From the NCBI GenBank assembly GCA_019112785.1, contig DXIQ01000053.1:1-32964 (forward strand): 32,964 bases of DNA, in the 5' to 3' direction. Of the stretch, positions 1-7,465 are shown in pieces. The position numbers and the translations under genes are program-made. Positions within the stretch are counted from its first letter, which is position 1, and each line of letters opens with the position of its first letter. The notes beneath the pieces were generated by a model, which was not told where the DNA came from, did not search any database, and worked only from the letters and a program-made list of their open reading frames with translations. This DNA comes from Candidatus Blautia stercorigallinarum (lineage in GTDB: Bacteria; Bacillota; Clostridia; Lachnospirales; Lachnospiraceae).

Positions 1-165
1 AGTGAAATCTGAATTTGTCAATATATAAATTGAAAATTTTTAAGAAAATATATTATAAACTGTTTAAATAATAACTATATATTAAAAATTCAGAAAATTT
101 AAGGCAAATAGAAACCAGATGAATATTCAGATAAATCCGGATATCCACCTGGCGGCAGGAAAGAG

Positions 166-1020
166 CTATTCATCTGCTTTGACTTTTGTATTAAATTTAT
201 CCAGAGCAAGGGCTGCGCCGATGCCTGCAAGAATACAGATCAAATTGATCAGAGCGGTCCGGGGCGCCAGAAAGCTTTGGAACGGCAGGATCATAATGGT
301 TGCCGCGATCACAATACCGATGATCCCGTGGAAGGCGACAGAATAATATTTATGAAACAGAGCGTTGACAGCTTTTGCAAGGCAGATAATGGTAACCACG
401 GCCCCGATCCCGCCGGGGATCAGGATATCCAGGTCAAAATGCCCGATTCCGTCCACAAAAGGGGTATACAGACCCAATGGCATGAGAAGAGTGGAAAAGC
501 TCATTCCCGGTGCGATCAGGCTCAGAGCCAGGCAGAATCCACAGAAGAGAAACCAGAAAAAATTGGGAGCAACTTCTATGGACGTAATGTGAAGCCCCAT
601 AAGAAGGGCGAAAATCACACACATACACAGAATCATGGAAATATAGGACCCTTTGCTGCGGCCCTGTTCGCCTGCCTCCCGAAACAGGGAGGGAAGCATT
701 CCGGTGATAAGACCGATAAAGACACAGACGGAAGGATCCGGATATTTTTCCAGAAAAAAGGAAAGCACATTGGCAATGCCTAAAAATCCCAGAATATAGC
801 CGCCAAAAAAGGGAAACAGCCTAGGAAAATGGAGCTTAAAAGTTTTCACAGGATTTGACAGAAATTCCATAAGCGGCTTATAAATCCCGAAAATAACGCT
901 TAAAACACCGCCGGATATCCCTGGAAGAACTGCCCCTACGCCTACCAGCGCACCTTGAAAGACCAGCAGGAGCGTAGAAAAAGAGCGGGAGATTTTATGT
1001 CTTTTTTGAGATAACTGCAT
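166..1020 (-). CDS. DUF368 family polyprenyl-phosphate transporter (PopT-like)
   Basis: A 284-residue, strongly hydrophobic membrane protein with about eight predicted membrane segments. The N-terminal GALVGVGAVLPGISGGVLSV stretch and the second inverted copy, LIAPGMSFSTLLMPLGLY, are the paired Pro/Gly/Ser re-entrant motifs typical of the DUF368 family. Members of this family (PopT) are known to return undecaprenyl phosphate across the membrane for reuse in cell-wall synthesis; assigning that role here is by family. The length is normal for the family. The start is preceded on the minus strand by GGAAAGG about 12 bases upstream, a usable but distant ribosome binding site. The gene diverges from map and no partner gene is visible. 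I see no clear promoter for it between 1021 and 1250. Confidence 0.85.
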   Translation of the reverse strand: MQLSQKRHKISRSFSTLLLVFQGALVGVGAVLPGISGGVLSVIFGIYKPLMEFLSNPVKTFKLHFPRLFPFFGGYILGFLGIANVLSFFLEKYPDPSVCVFIGLITGMLPSLFREAGEQGRSKGSYISMILCMCVIFALLMGLHITSIEVAPNFFWFLFCGFCLALSLIAPGMSFSTLLMPLGLYTPFVDGIGHFDLDILIPGGIGAVVTIICLAKAVNALFHKYYSVAFHGIIGIVIAATIMILPFQSFLAPRTALINLICILAGIGAALALDKFNTKVKADE

Positions 1021-1249
1021 AAATTGAAAATTCCTTTCCGCATATTTGATAAAAGTTTTTTATTTATCCGTATTGTTGAAAGCCTTGACCCGTCTGTGCG
1101 ATTCCTGCGGGCAGCAGGCCAGGCGGATTACTTTCCTCAGAGTCTCTGCCTCCTAAGACCTGATTCTGACATCATACTATATTTTCCAGGAGAAAACAAG
1201 GAGAGAAAAAGAGTTGGCAGAATAGCCGCCGTGTCCTTTAAGATAAATA
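1021..1249. other. intergenic stretch without a gene
   Basis: About 230 bases between the divergent popT-like gene and the map promoter. An 85-codon open frame starts at 1024 but has no ribosome binding site and no recognisable protein features, so I do not call it a gene. No terminator, repeat or convincing operator was seen. Confidence 0.5.
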
Positions 1250-1279
1250 TTCACCTGGCACGGGATTTTGTGGTATACT
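1250..1279 (+). promoter_or_regulatory. sigma-A type promoter for map
   Basis: TTCACC at 1250-1255 and TATACT at 1274-1279 with an 18-base spacer. Transcription would begin near 1286, at the base of the structured leader that follows. Confidence 0.5.
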
Positions 1280-1283
1280 AGCC

Positions 1284-1360
1284 GTAAGCGCCGGTATCGC
1301 CGGCAGACGACGAATGAGAATTAACACTCCCCTGGTTCTCTGCTTTGCGGTACAGCTTAC
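1284..1360 (+). promoter_or_regulatory. structured 5' leader of map, possible cis-regulatory RNA
   Basis: The leader can fold as a three-way junction. An outer stem pairs GTAAGC (1284-1289) with GCTTAC (1355-1360). Inside it lie one hairpin, GCCGG-TATCG-CCGGC (1290-1304), and a second, GAGAA (1316-1320) with TTCTC (1336-1340). All three stems are perfect. The outer stem closes two bases before the AGGAGG ribosome binding site (1363-1368), so its formation could affect translation initiation. It does not match a riboswitch class I know, and the base pairing alone does not prove function. Confidence 0.4.
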
Positions 1361-1375
1361 ATAGGAGGAAGAAAA

Positions 1376-2248
1376 ATGGAATTGTTAGAGAGAAACGCGC
1401 CTTGCTGGTGCGGCAGCGGAAAGAAATATAAAAAATGCCATGAGGCTTTTGATGAAAAACTGAAGATGTATGAGAATAAAGGAGTGCTGATCCCGTCTCA
1501 TGATATTATCAAGACGCCGGCACAGATTGAGAAGATCAAGGAAAGCGCCAAGATCAATATAGCGGTGCTGGACTATGTGGCAGAGCATATACAGGCGGGG
1601 ATCACCACTCAGGAGATTGATGACTGGGTTTATAAGATCACCACAGAGGCGGGAGCGATCCCTGCGCCTCTGGATTATGAGGGATATCCCAAGAGTGTGT
1701 GTACTTCCATAAACGATCAGGTCTGCCATGGAATCCCTTCAGAGGAAGTGGTGCTGAAAGAGGGAGACATTATTAATGTAGACGTGTCTACTATCCTGGA
1801 CGGATATTTTTCCGATTCTTCCAGAATGTTCTGTATCGGTGACGTAGGACCGGAAAAACAGAAGCTGGTAGATGTGACTAAGGAATGCGTGGAAAAAGGT
1901 CTTGCACAGGTGAAACCCTGGGGATTTCTGGGAGATATGAGCCAGGCGGTTTATGATCACGCTCATGCCAACGGCTATTCGGTAGTCCGGGAGATCGGCG
2001 GTCATGGAGTAGGACTGGAATTTCACGAAGATCCCTGGGTTGGCTATATCGGAAAGGCAGGAACCGGTATGCTCCTGGCGCCGGGCATGATCTTTACCAT
2101 TGAGCCTATGATCAACATGGGAAGCCACGAGATCTTTGTGGATGACAGCGACGGCTGGACAGTGTATACGGAAGACGGAAAGCCCTCTGCCCAGTGGGAG
2201 ATCATGGTGCTGGTTACAGAAGACGGCTATGAAGTTCTTGCCTACTAA
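1376..2248 (+). CDS. map: type I methionine aminopeptidase with N-terminal SEC-C zinc motif
   Basis: Removes the initiator methionine from nascent proteins. The 290-residue protein has an N-terminal SEC-C motif (CWCGSGKKYKKCH, residues 10-22) likely to bind zinc and place the enzyme near the ribosome or partner proteins. The pita-bread catalytic domain follows, with all five metal ligands at the expected spacing: D136, D147, H210 (GGHGVG), E243 (TIEP) and E275 (QWEIM), plus substrate histidine H118. The start is fixed by AGGAGG at 1363-1368, seven bases upstream. It is the first gene of an apparent operon, with the pseudouridine synthase starting two bases after its stop. SEC-C variants are common in Clostridia, often beside a second, shorter enzyme elsewhere in the genome. 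Confidence 0.96.
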   Translation: MELLERNAPCWCGSGKKYKKCHEAFDEKLKMYENKGVLIPSHDIIKTPAQIEKIKESAKINIAVLDYVAEHIQAGITTQEIDDWVYKITTEAGAIPAPLDYEGYPKSVCTSINDQVCHGIPSEEVVLKEGDIINVDVSTILDGYFSDSSRMFCIGDVGPEKQKLVDVTKECVEKGLAQVKPWGFLGDMSQAVYDHAHANGYSVVREIGGHGVGLEFHEDPWVGYIGKAGTGMLLAPGMIFTIEPMINMGSHEIFVDDSDGWTVYTEDGKPSAQWEIMVLVTEDGYEVLAY

Positions 2249-2250
2249 AT

Positions 2251-3198
2251 ATGAAAAAACTGGAATTGACTTTAGATGAAAAAACAGCTTTTCAGCCTTT
2301 GGAAAGGGTATTGAAAAATTCCCTTGGCCTTACGAAAAGGCAGATCAGCCAGGCAAAATTCCGGGAAAATGGTATCTGCATAAACGGAAAAAAGCAGCGG
2401 ATTTCCTACGTGGGAACACCGGGAGAGGTTCTTACCGTCTGTCTGGAAGAAAGTTCAGAAAACACAGGAAAAGTCCTTCCACAGCAGGGAGAACTGGAGA
2501 TCCTCTATGAGGATCCGGATATCCTGGCGGTGAATAAGCCGGCAGGTATGCCCTGTCATCCGGGGCGGGGACATTATCTGGATTCTCTGGGAAATCTGGC
2601 GGCAGGTCTCTTTGAAAAAAGAGGAGAACCCTGTCCGGTGAGGATCATCGGAAGGCTGGATAAGGATACTTCCGGTGTGGTGATCCTGGCAAAGAATCAG
2701 GCAGCAGGAGCCCGGCTGGGAGAGCAGAAAGCAAAAGGCATTTTCCGGAAAGAATATATAGGGCTTGCCCAGGGACATCTGAAAGAACCAGAGGGAAGGA
2801 TCCGGGAACCTATAGGCAAAATGCCGGGAGAAAAACTGAAAATGCAGGTGACGCCGGAAGGAAAATCTGCAGATACCAGTTATCAGGCTCTGAAGTTCCT
2901 GGAGAATGCAACTCTGGCCAGATGGAAGATCTTCACGGGAAGGACCCACCAGATCCGGGTACATATGGCCTGGCTGGGCCATCCTCTTTTAGGTGATCCG
3001 ATTTACGGCACAGGGGAGAATCCTTATTTCCCGGGACTTGCCCTGCACTGCGCTAAGGCAGTGTTTCTTCAGCCGTTTACAGGAGAAAAAGTCGTGATCC
3101 AGGCTCCCCCAGAGGGCTGGAACGAGAAACTGAAGGAATGGGTTCTCCAGAATATGGGATCGGAACTGAAAGGCACTGGTCAGGAGTTTTTATTGTGA
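2251..3198 (+). CDS. RluA family pseudouridine synthase with S4 domain
   Basis: Converts uridine to pseudouridine in structured RNA, probably ribosomal. The N-terminal 65 residues form an S4-like RNA-binding domain (SLGLTKRQISQAKFRENGIC region). The catalytic domain carries the family motif as GRLDKDTSG (residues 134-142), with D137 as the predicted nucleophile; the usual leading histidine (HRLD) is glycine here. NKPAGMPCHP (95-104) and GRTHQIRVHMAWLGHPLLGD, near residue 230-250, are further RluA signatures. It starts two bases after the map stop and lacks a clear ribosome binding site, so translation is probably coupled to map. The exact target base (RluA, RluC or RluD type) cannot be told from sequence. 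Confidence 0.92.
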   Translation: MKKLELTLDEKTAFQPLERVLKNSLGLTKRQISQAKFRENGICINGKKQRISYVGTPGEVLTVCLEESSENTGKVLPQQGELEILYEDPDILAVNKPAGMPCHPGRGHYLDSLGNLAAGLFEKRGEPCPVRIIGRLDKDTSGVVILAKNQAAGARLGEQKAKGIFRKEYIGLAQGHLKEPEGRIREPIGKMPGEKLKMQVTPEGKSADTSYQALKFLENATLARWKIFTGRTHQIRVHMAWLGHPLLGDPIYGTGENPYFPGLALHCAKAVFLQPFTGEKVVIQAPPEGWNEKLKEWVLQNMGSELKGTGQEFLL

Positions 3199-3779
3199 AA
3201 AAAGATGTGAAAAAGCAGATATGGATACAGATAAAAGGGGAAAACATACGGGTAGAAAAAAAGAAGATCAAGAACCTGTATCTTCGGATTTCACCTGATG
3301 ACGGAGAGATCCGGATTTCTGCTCCGGAGAGAATGGCAATAAAACATATCGAAAATTTTGTACTGGAAAAATGGGACTGGATCCTGACTGCCAGAGAAAG
3401 ACTGGATAGAGTCAGGAAAGAAAAAGGCACCAGTCAGCTTACAGAAGAGGAGAGGACGGCACAAAAAGAGGCATATAAAAGGAAACTTTTGGAAGTATTG
3501 CCTCAGGTGATCCAAAAGTGCGAGAAGATCACCGGGCTTCACGCTCTGGAATGGAAACTCCGGGATATGAAGACCCGGTGGGGAAGCTGCAATATCCAGA
3601 AGAAAAGGATCTGGCTGAATATTCAGCTGGCGGCGTATCCCCGGGAGTGTCTGGAGTATGTGGTGATCCATGAACTGGTCCATCTGCGAGTGCCGGGACA
3701 TGGGAAGGAATTCTGGGCATATATGGACCGCTTTTTTCCTGAATGGAAAAGAGTGCGGAAAGAACTGAACGGAAGATAA
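3195..3779 (+). CDS. YgjP-like metallopeptidase-domain protein (M48/DUF45)
   Basis: A 194-residue protein of the YgjP/DUF45 group, related to SprT and wss1-like zinc proteins. The zinc motif is HELVH (159-163), with a third ligand likely at H169 in VPGHGKEFW. The RWGSC signature (128-132) is present. An upstream ATG at 3138 would overlap the previous gene by 61 bases. I chose the GTG at 3195 because AGGAG (3182-3186) sits eight bases before it and the GTG overlaps the TGA of the pseudouridine synthase gene (GTGA), a classic coupling arrangement. Peptidase activity of this family is poorly established; the Escherichia coli homologue has been described as a nucleotide pyrophosphatase, so the function remains open. 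Confidence 0.85.
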   Translation: MKKDVKKQIWIQIKGENIRVEKKKIKNLYLRISPDDGEIRISAPERMAIKHIENFVLEKWDWILTARERLDRVRKEKGTSQLTEEERTAQKEAYKRKLLEVLPQVIQKCEKITGLHALEWKLRDMKTRWGSCNIQKKRIWLNIQLAAYPRECLEYVVIHELVHLRVPGHGKEFWAYMDRFFPEWKRVRKELNGR

Positions 3780-3850
3780 AAGAAGGGACAGAAAGGTCTG
3801 GCTTTCATTAGAAGAATAAGAAGGATATAGAGAAGACAGGAGATGAGAAA

Positions 3851-5050
3851 ATGAGTAACGCAGTTGTGACATTGAAAAAGGGTGAGGGGAGAGCTTTGAA
3901 AGCAGGGGGCCCCTGGATTTATGACAATGAGATCGAAAGTATCATGGGAAGTTTTGAAAACGGTGATATTGTCCTGGTCCATGACTTTGACGGATATCCT
4001 ATGGGAAAGGGATTTATCAACCGGAATTCCAAGATCCGTATCCGGATGATGACCAGAAGAAGCAATGTGGAAATTGACCGGGAATTCCTGAAAAAGAGAG
4101 TACAGGATGCCTGGGAATACAGGAAAAAGACTGTGGACACCAGCAGCTGCCGGGTAATCTTCGGAGAGGCAGATTTCCTGCCGGGACTGGTAGTGGATAA
4201 GTTCTCCGATGTGCTGGTAGTCCAGTCCCTTGCCCTTGGGATCGACCGTATGAAAGAGACCATCGTAGAGCTTTTGAAAGAGATCCTGGCGGAAGATGGA
4301 ATACAGATCCGGGGCGTCTATGAGCGCAGCGACGCCAAAATCCGGACCCAGGAAGGTATGGAAAGAGTCAAGGGATTTATAGGGGAGCCTTTTGATCCTC
4401 TGGTAGAAATCATAGAGAACGGCGTGAAATATCAGGTTGATGTAAAGGATGGACAGAAAACGGGATTTTTCCTGGATCAGAAGTACAACCGTCTGGCGAT
4501 CCAGAAACTCTGTAAAGGGGCCAGAGTGTTAGACTGCTTTACCCATACAGGATCATTCGCCCTGAACGCAGGGATCGCCGGAGCGGCAGAAGTTACAGGG
4601 GTAGACGCCTCAGAACTGGCCGTTCATCAGGCAGAGGAGAATGCAAAGCTCAATGGACTGGAAGACCGGGTAAAATTTATTTGCGAAGATGTTTTCGAGC
4701 TGCTTCCGGAACTGGAGAAAAAGGGCGAAAAATATGATGTAGTGATCCTGGATCCTCCGGCCTTTACCAAGTCCAGGAATTCTATCAAAAATGCAGTCCG
4801 TGGATACCGGGAGATCAATCTGCGTGCCATGAAGCTGGTAAAAGACCGGGGATTTCTGGCAACCTGTTCCTGCTCCCATTTCATGGATTATGAGCTGTTT
4901 ACCCAGACCATCGGCCAGGCGGCAAGGAATGCTCATAAGCGTCTGCGCCAGGTGGAATTCAGGACCCAGGCGCCGGATCATCCCATATTGTGGGGAGCGG
5001 GGGATTCTTATTATCTGAAGTTTTATATCTTTCAGGTGTGCGAGGAATAG
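3851..5050 (+). CDS. class I SAM-dependent rRNA methyltransferase (RlmI-like)
   Basis: A 399-residue RNA methyltransferase with an N-terminal PUA domain (about residues 1-75, GPWIYDNEIE) that binds RNA. The Rossmann domain follows, with SAM motif I at VLDCFTHTGSF (226-236), an acidic end of strand 2 at GVDAS, and motif IV as ILDPPAF (299-305). TCSCSH (338-343) carries two cysteines typical of the RlmI/m5C group, which methylates cytosine in 23S rRNA. AGGAG at 3838-3842 supports the ATG, eight bases downstream. It closes the map operon, which is rich in ribosome and RNA maturation functions. Substrate specificity (RlmI versus another rRNA site) is inferred only from the family. Confidence 0.93.
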   Translation: MSNAVVTLKKGEGRALKAGGPWIYDNEIESIMGSFENGDIVLVHDFDGYPMGKGFINRNSKIRIRMMTRRSNVEIDREFLKKRVQDAWEYRKKTVDTSSCRVIFGEADFLPGLVVDKFSDVLVVQSLALGIDRMKETIVELLKEILAEDGIQIRGVYERSDAKIRTQEGMERVKGFIGEPFDPLVEIIENGVKYQVDVKDGQKTGFFLDQKYNRLAIQKLCKGARVLDCFTHTGSFALNAGIAGAAEVTGVDASELAVHQAEENAKLNGLEDRVKFICEDVFELLPELEKKGEKYDVVILDPPAFTKSRNSIKNAVRGYREINLRAMKLVKDRGFLATCSCSHFMDYELFTQTIGQAARNAHKRLRQVEFRTQAPDHPILWGAGDSYYLKFYIFQVCEE

Positions 5051-5081
5051 AAACTTTCATTTATTTTCCCCGTAAAAATCA

Positions 5082-5110
5082 TTGACTTTTTTTACCATAG
5101 ATGTTATGTT
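5082..5110 (+). promoter_or_regulatory. promoter of the ZTP-riboswitch purine unit
   Basis: TTGACT (5082-5087), a 17-base spacer and TATGTT (5105-5110). The predicted start, near 5117, coincides with the first base of the riboswitch P1 stem. Confidence 0.65.
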
Positions 5111-5116
5111 GTAATT

Positions 5117-5210
5117 GCTTATATGACTGACGGAAGTGGAAATGACCACGGGGAGTATAAGCGAGGGAAGCCGACCGTCTGGGCACAATGCTCGGATAGT
5201 GGGCTTTTTT
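5117..5210 (+). promoter_or_regulatory. ZTP (pfl motif) riboswitch with overlapping terminator
   Basis: P1 pairs GCTTATA (5117-5123) with TATAAGC (5156-5162). P2 is GTGG...CCAC, followed by the conserved GGGGAG, and the second domain holds the hallmark CCG-T-CTGGGCA (5175-5185). The expression platform is a terminator in which AAGCC-G-AC (5168-5175) pairs with GT-G-GGCTT (5199-5206), with one mismatch, followed by a T run to 5210. The terminator uses bases of the conserved second domain, so ligand binding should prevent termination (an ON switch). ZTP riboswitches are known to sense ZMP/ZTP, which build up when 10-formyl-tetrahydrofolate is low. The two genes downstream act on that same metabolite branch. 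Confidence 0.92.
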
Positions 5211-5289
5211 CTATGGGAAAGTTACAGAGGCTTTTCTGTAGGATCAGATTTATTGTAGTTTATAAATTATCTGAAAAGGAGAGAAATTC

Positions 5290-6003
5290 ATGAAGACGCT
5301 GTCATTGTCAGAAGAACTGAAAAATAATGCATATCCGGGGAGAGGGATCGTCCTTGGCAAAACTCCGGATGGAAAGAAGGCTGTAGCCGCTTATTTTATT
5401 ATGGGAAGGAGCAGCAACAGCAGAAACCGTGTATTCGTTGAAGACGGTGAGGGAATCCGTACTCAGGCATTTGATCCTTCAAAAATGGAAGATCCCAGCC
5501 TGATCATCTATGCGCCGGTACGGGTACTGGGGAATAAGACCATTGTGACCAATGGGGATCAGACAGATACCATATACGAAGGTATGGACAAACAGATGAC
5601 ATTTGAGCAGTCTTTAAGAAGCCGTGAGTTTGAGCCTGACGGGCCAAACTATACACCTAGAATTTCTGGAATTATGCATATTGAAAACGGACATTATAAT
5701 TATGCCATGTCTATCTTAAAGAGCAACAATGGAGATCCGGAATCCTGCTGCAGATTCACTTTTGCTTATGAGAATCCTGCTGCCGGAGAAGGACGTTTTA
5801 TCCATACTTACATGCATGACGGCGATCCTCTTCCAAGCTTTGAAGGAGAGCCTAAACCGGTGGAGATTTCCGGTGATATCGACGCCTTCACCAAGGAAGT
5901 ATGGGAAAGCCTGAACGAAGAGAATAAGGTATCTCTTTTTGTACGGTTTATCGACATTGAGACAGGAAAATACGAGACAAGGATCGTTAATAAAAATCAG
6001 TAA
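5290..6003 (+). CDS. IMP cyclohydrolase, PurO-like
   Basis: Closes the purine ring, converting FAICAR to IMP in the last step of the de novo pathway. The 237-residue protein resembles the archaeal-type IMP cyclohydrolase family (PurO), not the N-terminal half of bacterial PurH. NAYPGRGIVLG near the N-terminus and MGRSSNSRNRVF (38-49) are features of this group. It sits directly under the ZTP riboswitch and is followed by a stand-alone AICAR formyltransferase, so the two genes replace the usual bifunctional PurH. The ribosome binding site AAAGGAGAG lies just upstream of the ATG. Confidence is high because sequence, riboswitch and neighbour agree. Confidence 0.9.
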   Translation: MKTLSLSEELKNNAYPGRGIVLGKTPDGKKAVAAYFIMGRSSNSRNRVFVEDGEGIRTQAFDPSKMEDPSLIIYAPVRVLGNKTIVTNGDQTDTIYEGMDKQMTFEQSLRSREFEPDGPNYTPRISGIMHIENGHYNYAMSILKSNNGDPESCCRFTFAYENPAAGEGRFIHTYMHDGDPLPSFEGEPKPVEISGDIDAFTKEVWESLNEENKVSLFVRFIDIETGKYETRIVNKNQ

Positions 6004-6070
6004 CAGAATTTCAAAAGAGGAAAATATAGAAATCCGGAATGATCCGGTACCACAGAAAGGAAGTTAAAAT

Positions 6071-7255
6071 ATGAAAGAATTAGCTCTGAAATATGGTTGT
6101 AATCCAAATCAGAAACCATCTAAGATTTATATGGCAGACGGCTCTGATCTGCCTATCAAAGTTCTCAGCGGAAAGCCGGGATACATTAATTTCCTGGACG
6201 CTTTTAACGGCTGGCAGCTTGTAAGGGATTTAAAGAAGGCTACCGGACTTCCGGCTGCAACTTCATTTAAACATGTGTCTCCTGCCGGCGCTTCAGTGGG
6301 ACTTCCTCTTACAGAAACCCTGGCAAAAATCTACTGGGTAAACGATATGGACTGGCAGAACTTCTCACCTCTTGCCTGCGCTTATGCAAGAGCCAGAGGC
6401 GCTGACCGTATGTCTTCTTTCGGAGATTTCATCGCTCTGTCTGATGTGTGCGATAAAGATACAGCTATGCTGATCAAGAGGGAAGTATCTGACGGCGTTA
6501 TTGCTCCCGGATTTACGCAGGAAGCTCTGGATATCCTTGCTTTAAAGAAAAAAGGCAACTACAATGTGATCCAGATCGATCCGGACTATGTACCGGCACC
6601 TCTGGAACATAAGGAAGTTTATGGAGTGACTTTTGAGCAGGGCCGTCAGGAACTGGCGATTGATGATGCGCTGATCTCCAACATTGTGACAGAGAACAAA
6701 GAGCTGACAGAAGAAGCAAAGAGAGATATGAAGATCTCTCTGATCATCCTGAAATATACCCAGTCTAACTCTGTCTGCTATGTAAAAGACGGACAGGCCA
6801 TCGGCGTAGGCGCCGGCCAGCAGTCCCGTGTACACTGCACCCGTCTGGCAGGCCAGAAGGCAGATAACTGGTGGCTGAGACAGTGCCCGAAGGTACTGGA
6901 GCTTCCATTTAAAGATTCCATCAGCCGCGCAGAGAGAGATAACGCTATTGACGTATATATCGGTGAAGAATATATGGACGTTCTGGCTGACGGAGAATGG
7001 GAAAAGACTTTTACCAAGAAACCGGAGGTATTTACCAGAGAAGAAAAGAGAGCATGGCTGGATAAGATGACTGAGGTAACTCTGGGATCAGACGCTTTCT
7101 TCCCCTTCTCAGACAACATTGAGAGGGCTCACAAGAGCGGCGTGAAATACGTGGCAGAACCAGGAGGATCTGTACGTGACGACGCTGTGATCGAGACCTG
7201 TAATAAATACAATATGGTAATGGCATTTACAGGTATCCGTCTGTTCCATCACTAA
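6071..7255 (+). CDS. AICAR formyltransferase (stand-alone PurH transformylase domain)
   Basis: Transfers the formyl group from 10-formyl-tetrahydrofolate to AICAR (ZMP), giving FAICAR. The 394-residue protein begins with ALKYGCNPNQK (5-15), the motif that opens the transformylase domain in PurH. It carries the catalytic Lys-His in SFKHVSPAGA (65-74). No methylglyoxal-synthase-like cyclohydrolase domain is present; that step is supplied by the upstream gene. AGAAAGGAAG precedes the ATG. The riboswitch in front of the pair responds to the substrate of this enzyme, so expression should rise when folate supply limits the reaction. I see no strong terminator directly after it. Confidence 0.93.
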   Translation: MKELALKYGCNPNQKPSKIYMADGSDLPIKVLSGKPGYINFLDAFNGWQLVRDLKKATGLPAATSFKHVSPAGASVGLPLTETLAKIYWVNDMDWQNFSPLACAYARARGADRMSSFGDFIALSDVCDKDTAMLIKREVSDGVIAPGFTQEALDILALKKKGNYNVIQIDPDYVPAPLEHKEVYGVTFEQGRQELAIDDALISNIVTENKELTEEAKRDMKISLIILKYTQSNSVCYVKDGQAIGVGAGQQSRVHCTRLAGQKADNWWLRQCPKVLELPFKDSISRAERDNAIDVYIGEEYMDVLADGEWEKTFTKKPEVFTREEKRAWLDKMTEVTLGSDAFFPFSDNIERAHKSGVKYVAEPGGSVRDDAVIETCNKYNMVMAFTGIRLFHH

Positions 7256-7352
7256 AAAACAGCTGAAGAATCTGGAAGAACAGGCTGTGTTGCCGCCATG
7301 GAATATCCATAAAAATAGTCATTTTTTTCATGAAAAATGTCAGGAATTTTAC

Positions 7353-7381
7353 TTGTAGTATTGGAAAACGGGGATTATAAT
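7353..7381 (+). promoter_or_regulatory. promoter of the zinc alcohol dehydrogenase gene
   Basis: TTGTAG (7353-7358), a 17-base spacer and a perfect TATAAT (7376-7381). Confidence 0.65.
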
Positions 7382-7412
7382 TAGGCTATCATTTTAAAGA
7401 CCAGAGAAAGTA

Positions 7413-7445
7413 GTGAGACTGCCAGTGAAAACAGGGCAGCCTCAC
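7413..7445 (+). promoter_or_regulatory. hairpin in the dehydrogenase leader
   Basis: GTGAG-A-CTGCC (7413-7423) pairs with GGCAG-C-CTCAC (7435-7445): eleven positions with one A-C mismatch and an 11-base loop. It ends six bases before AGGAGG and lacks a T run, so it is not a terminator. It may be an operator dyad, an mRNA-stabilising hairpin or a translational control element. Confidence 0.4.
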
Positions 7446-7465
7446 AAAACAGGAGGTATGTAATT

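Noticed and set aside
1024..1281. 85-codon open frame between popT-like gene and map
   Set aside because: No ribosome binding site, composition unlike a protein, and it overlaps the map promoter.
1284..1360. tRNA-like appearance of the map leader (77 bases closed by a terminal stem)
   Set aside because: Acceptor stem is only 6 bp, and there is no T-loop consensus, anticodon arm or CCA context.
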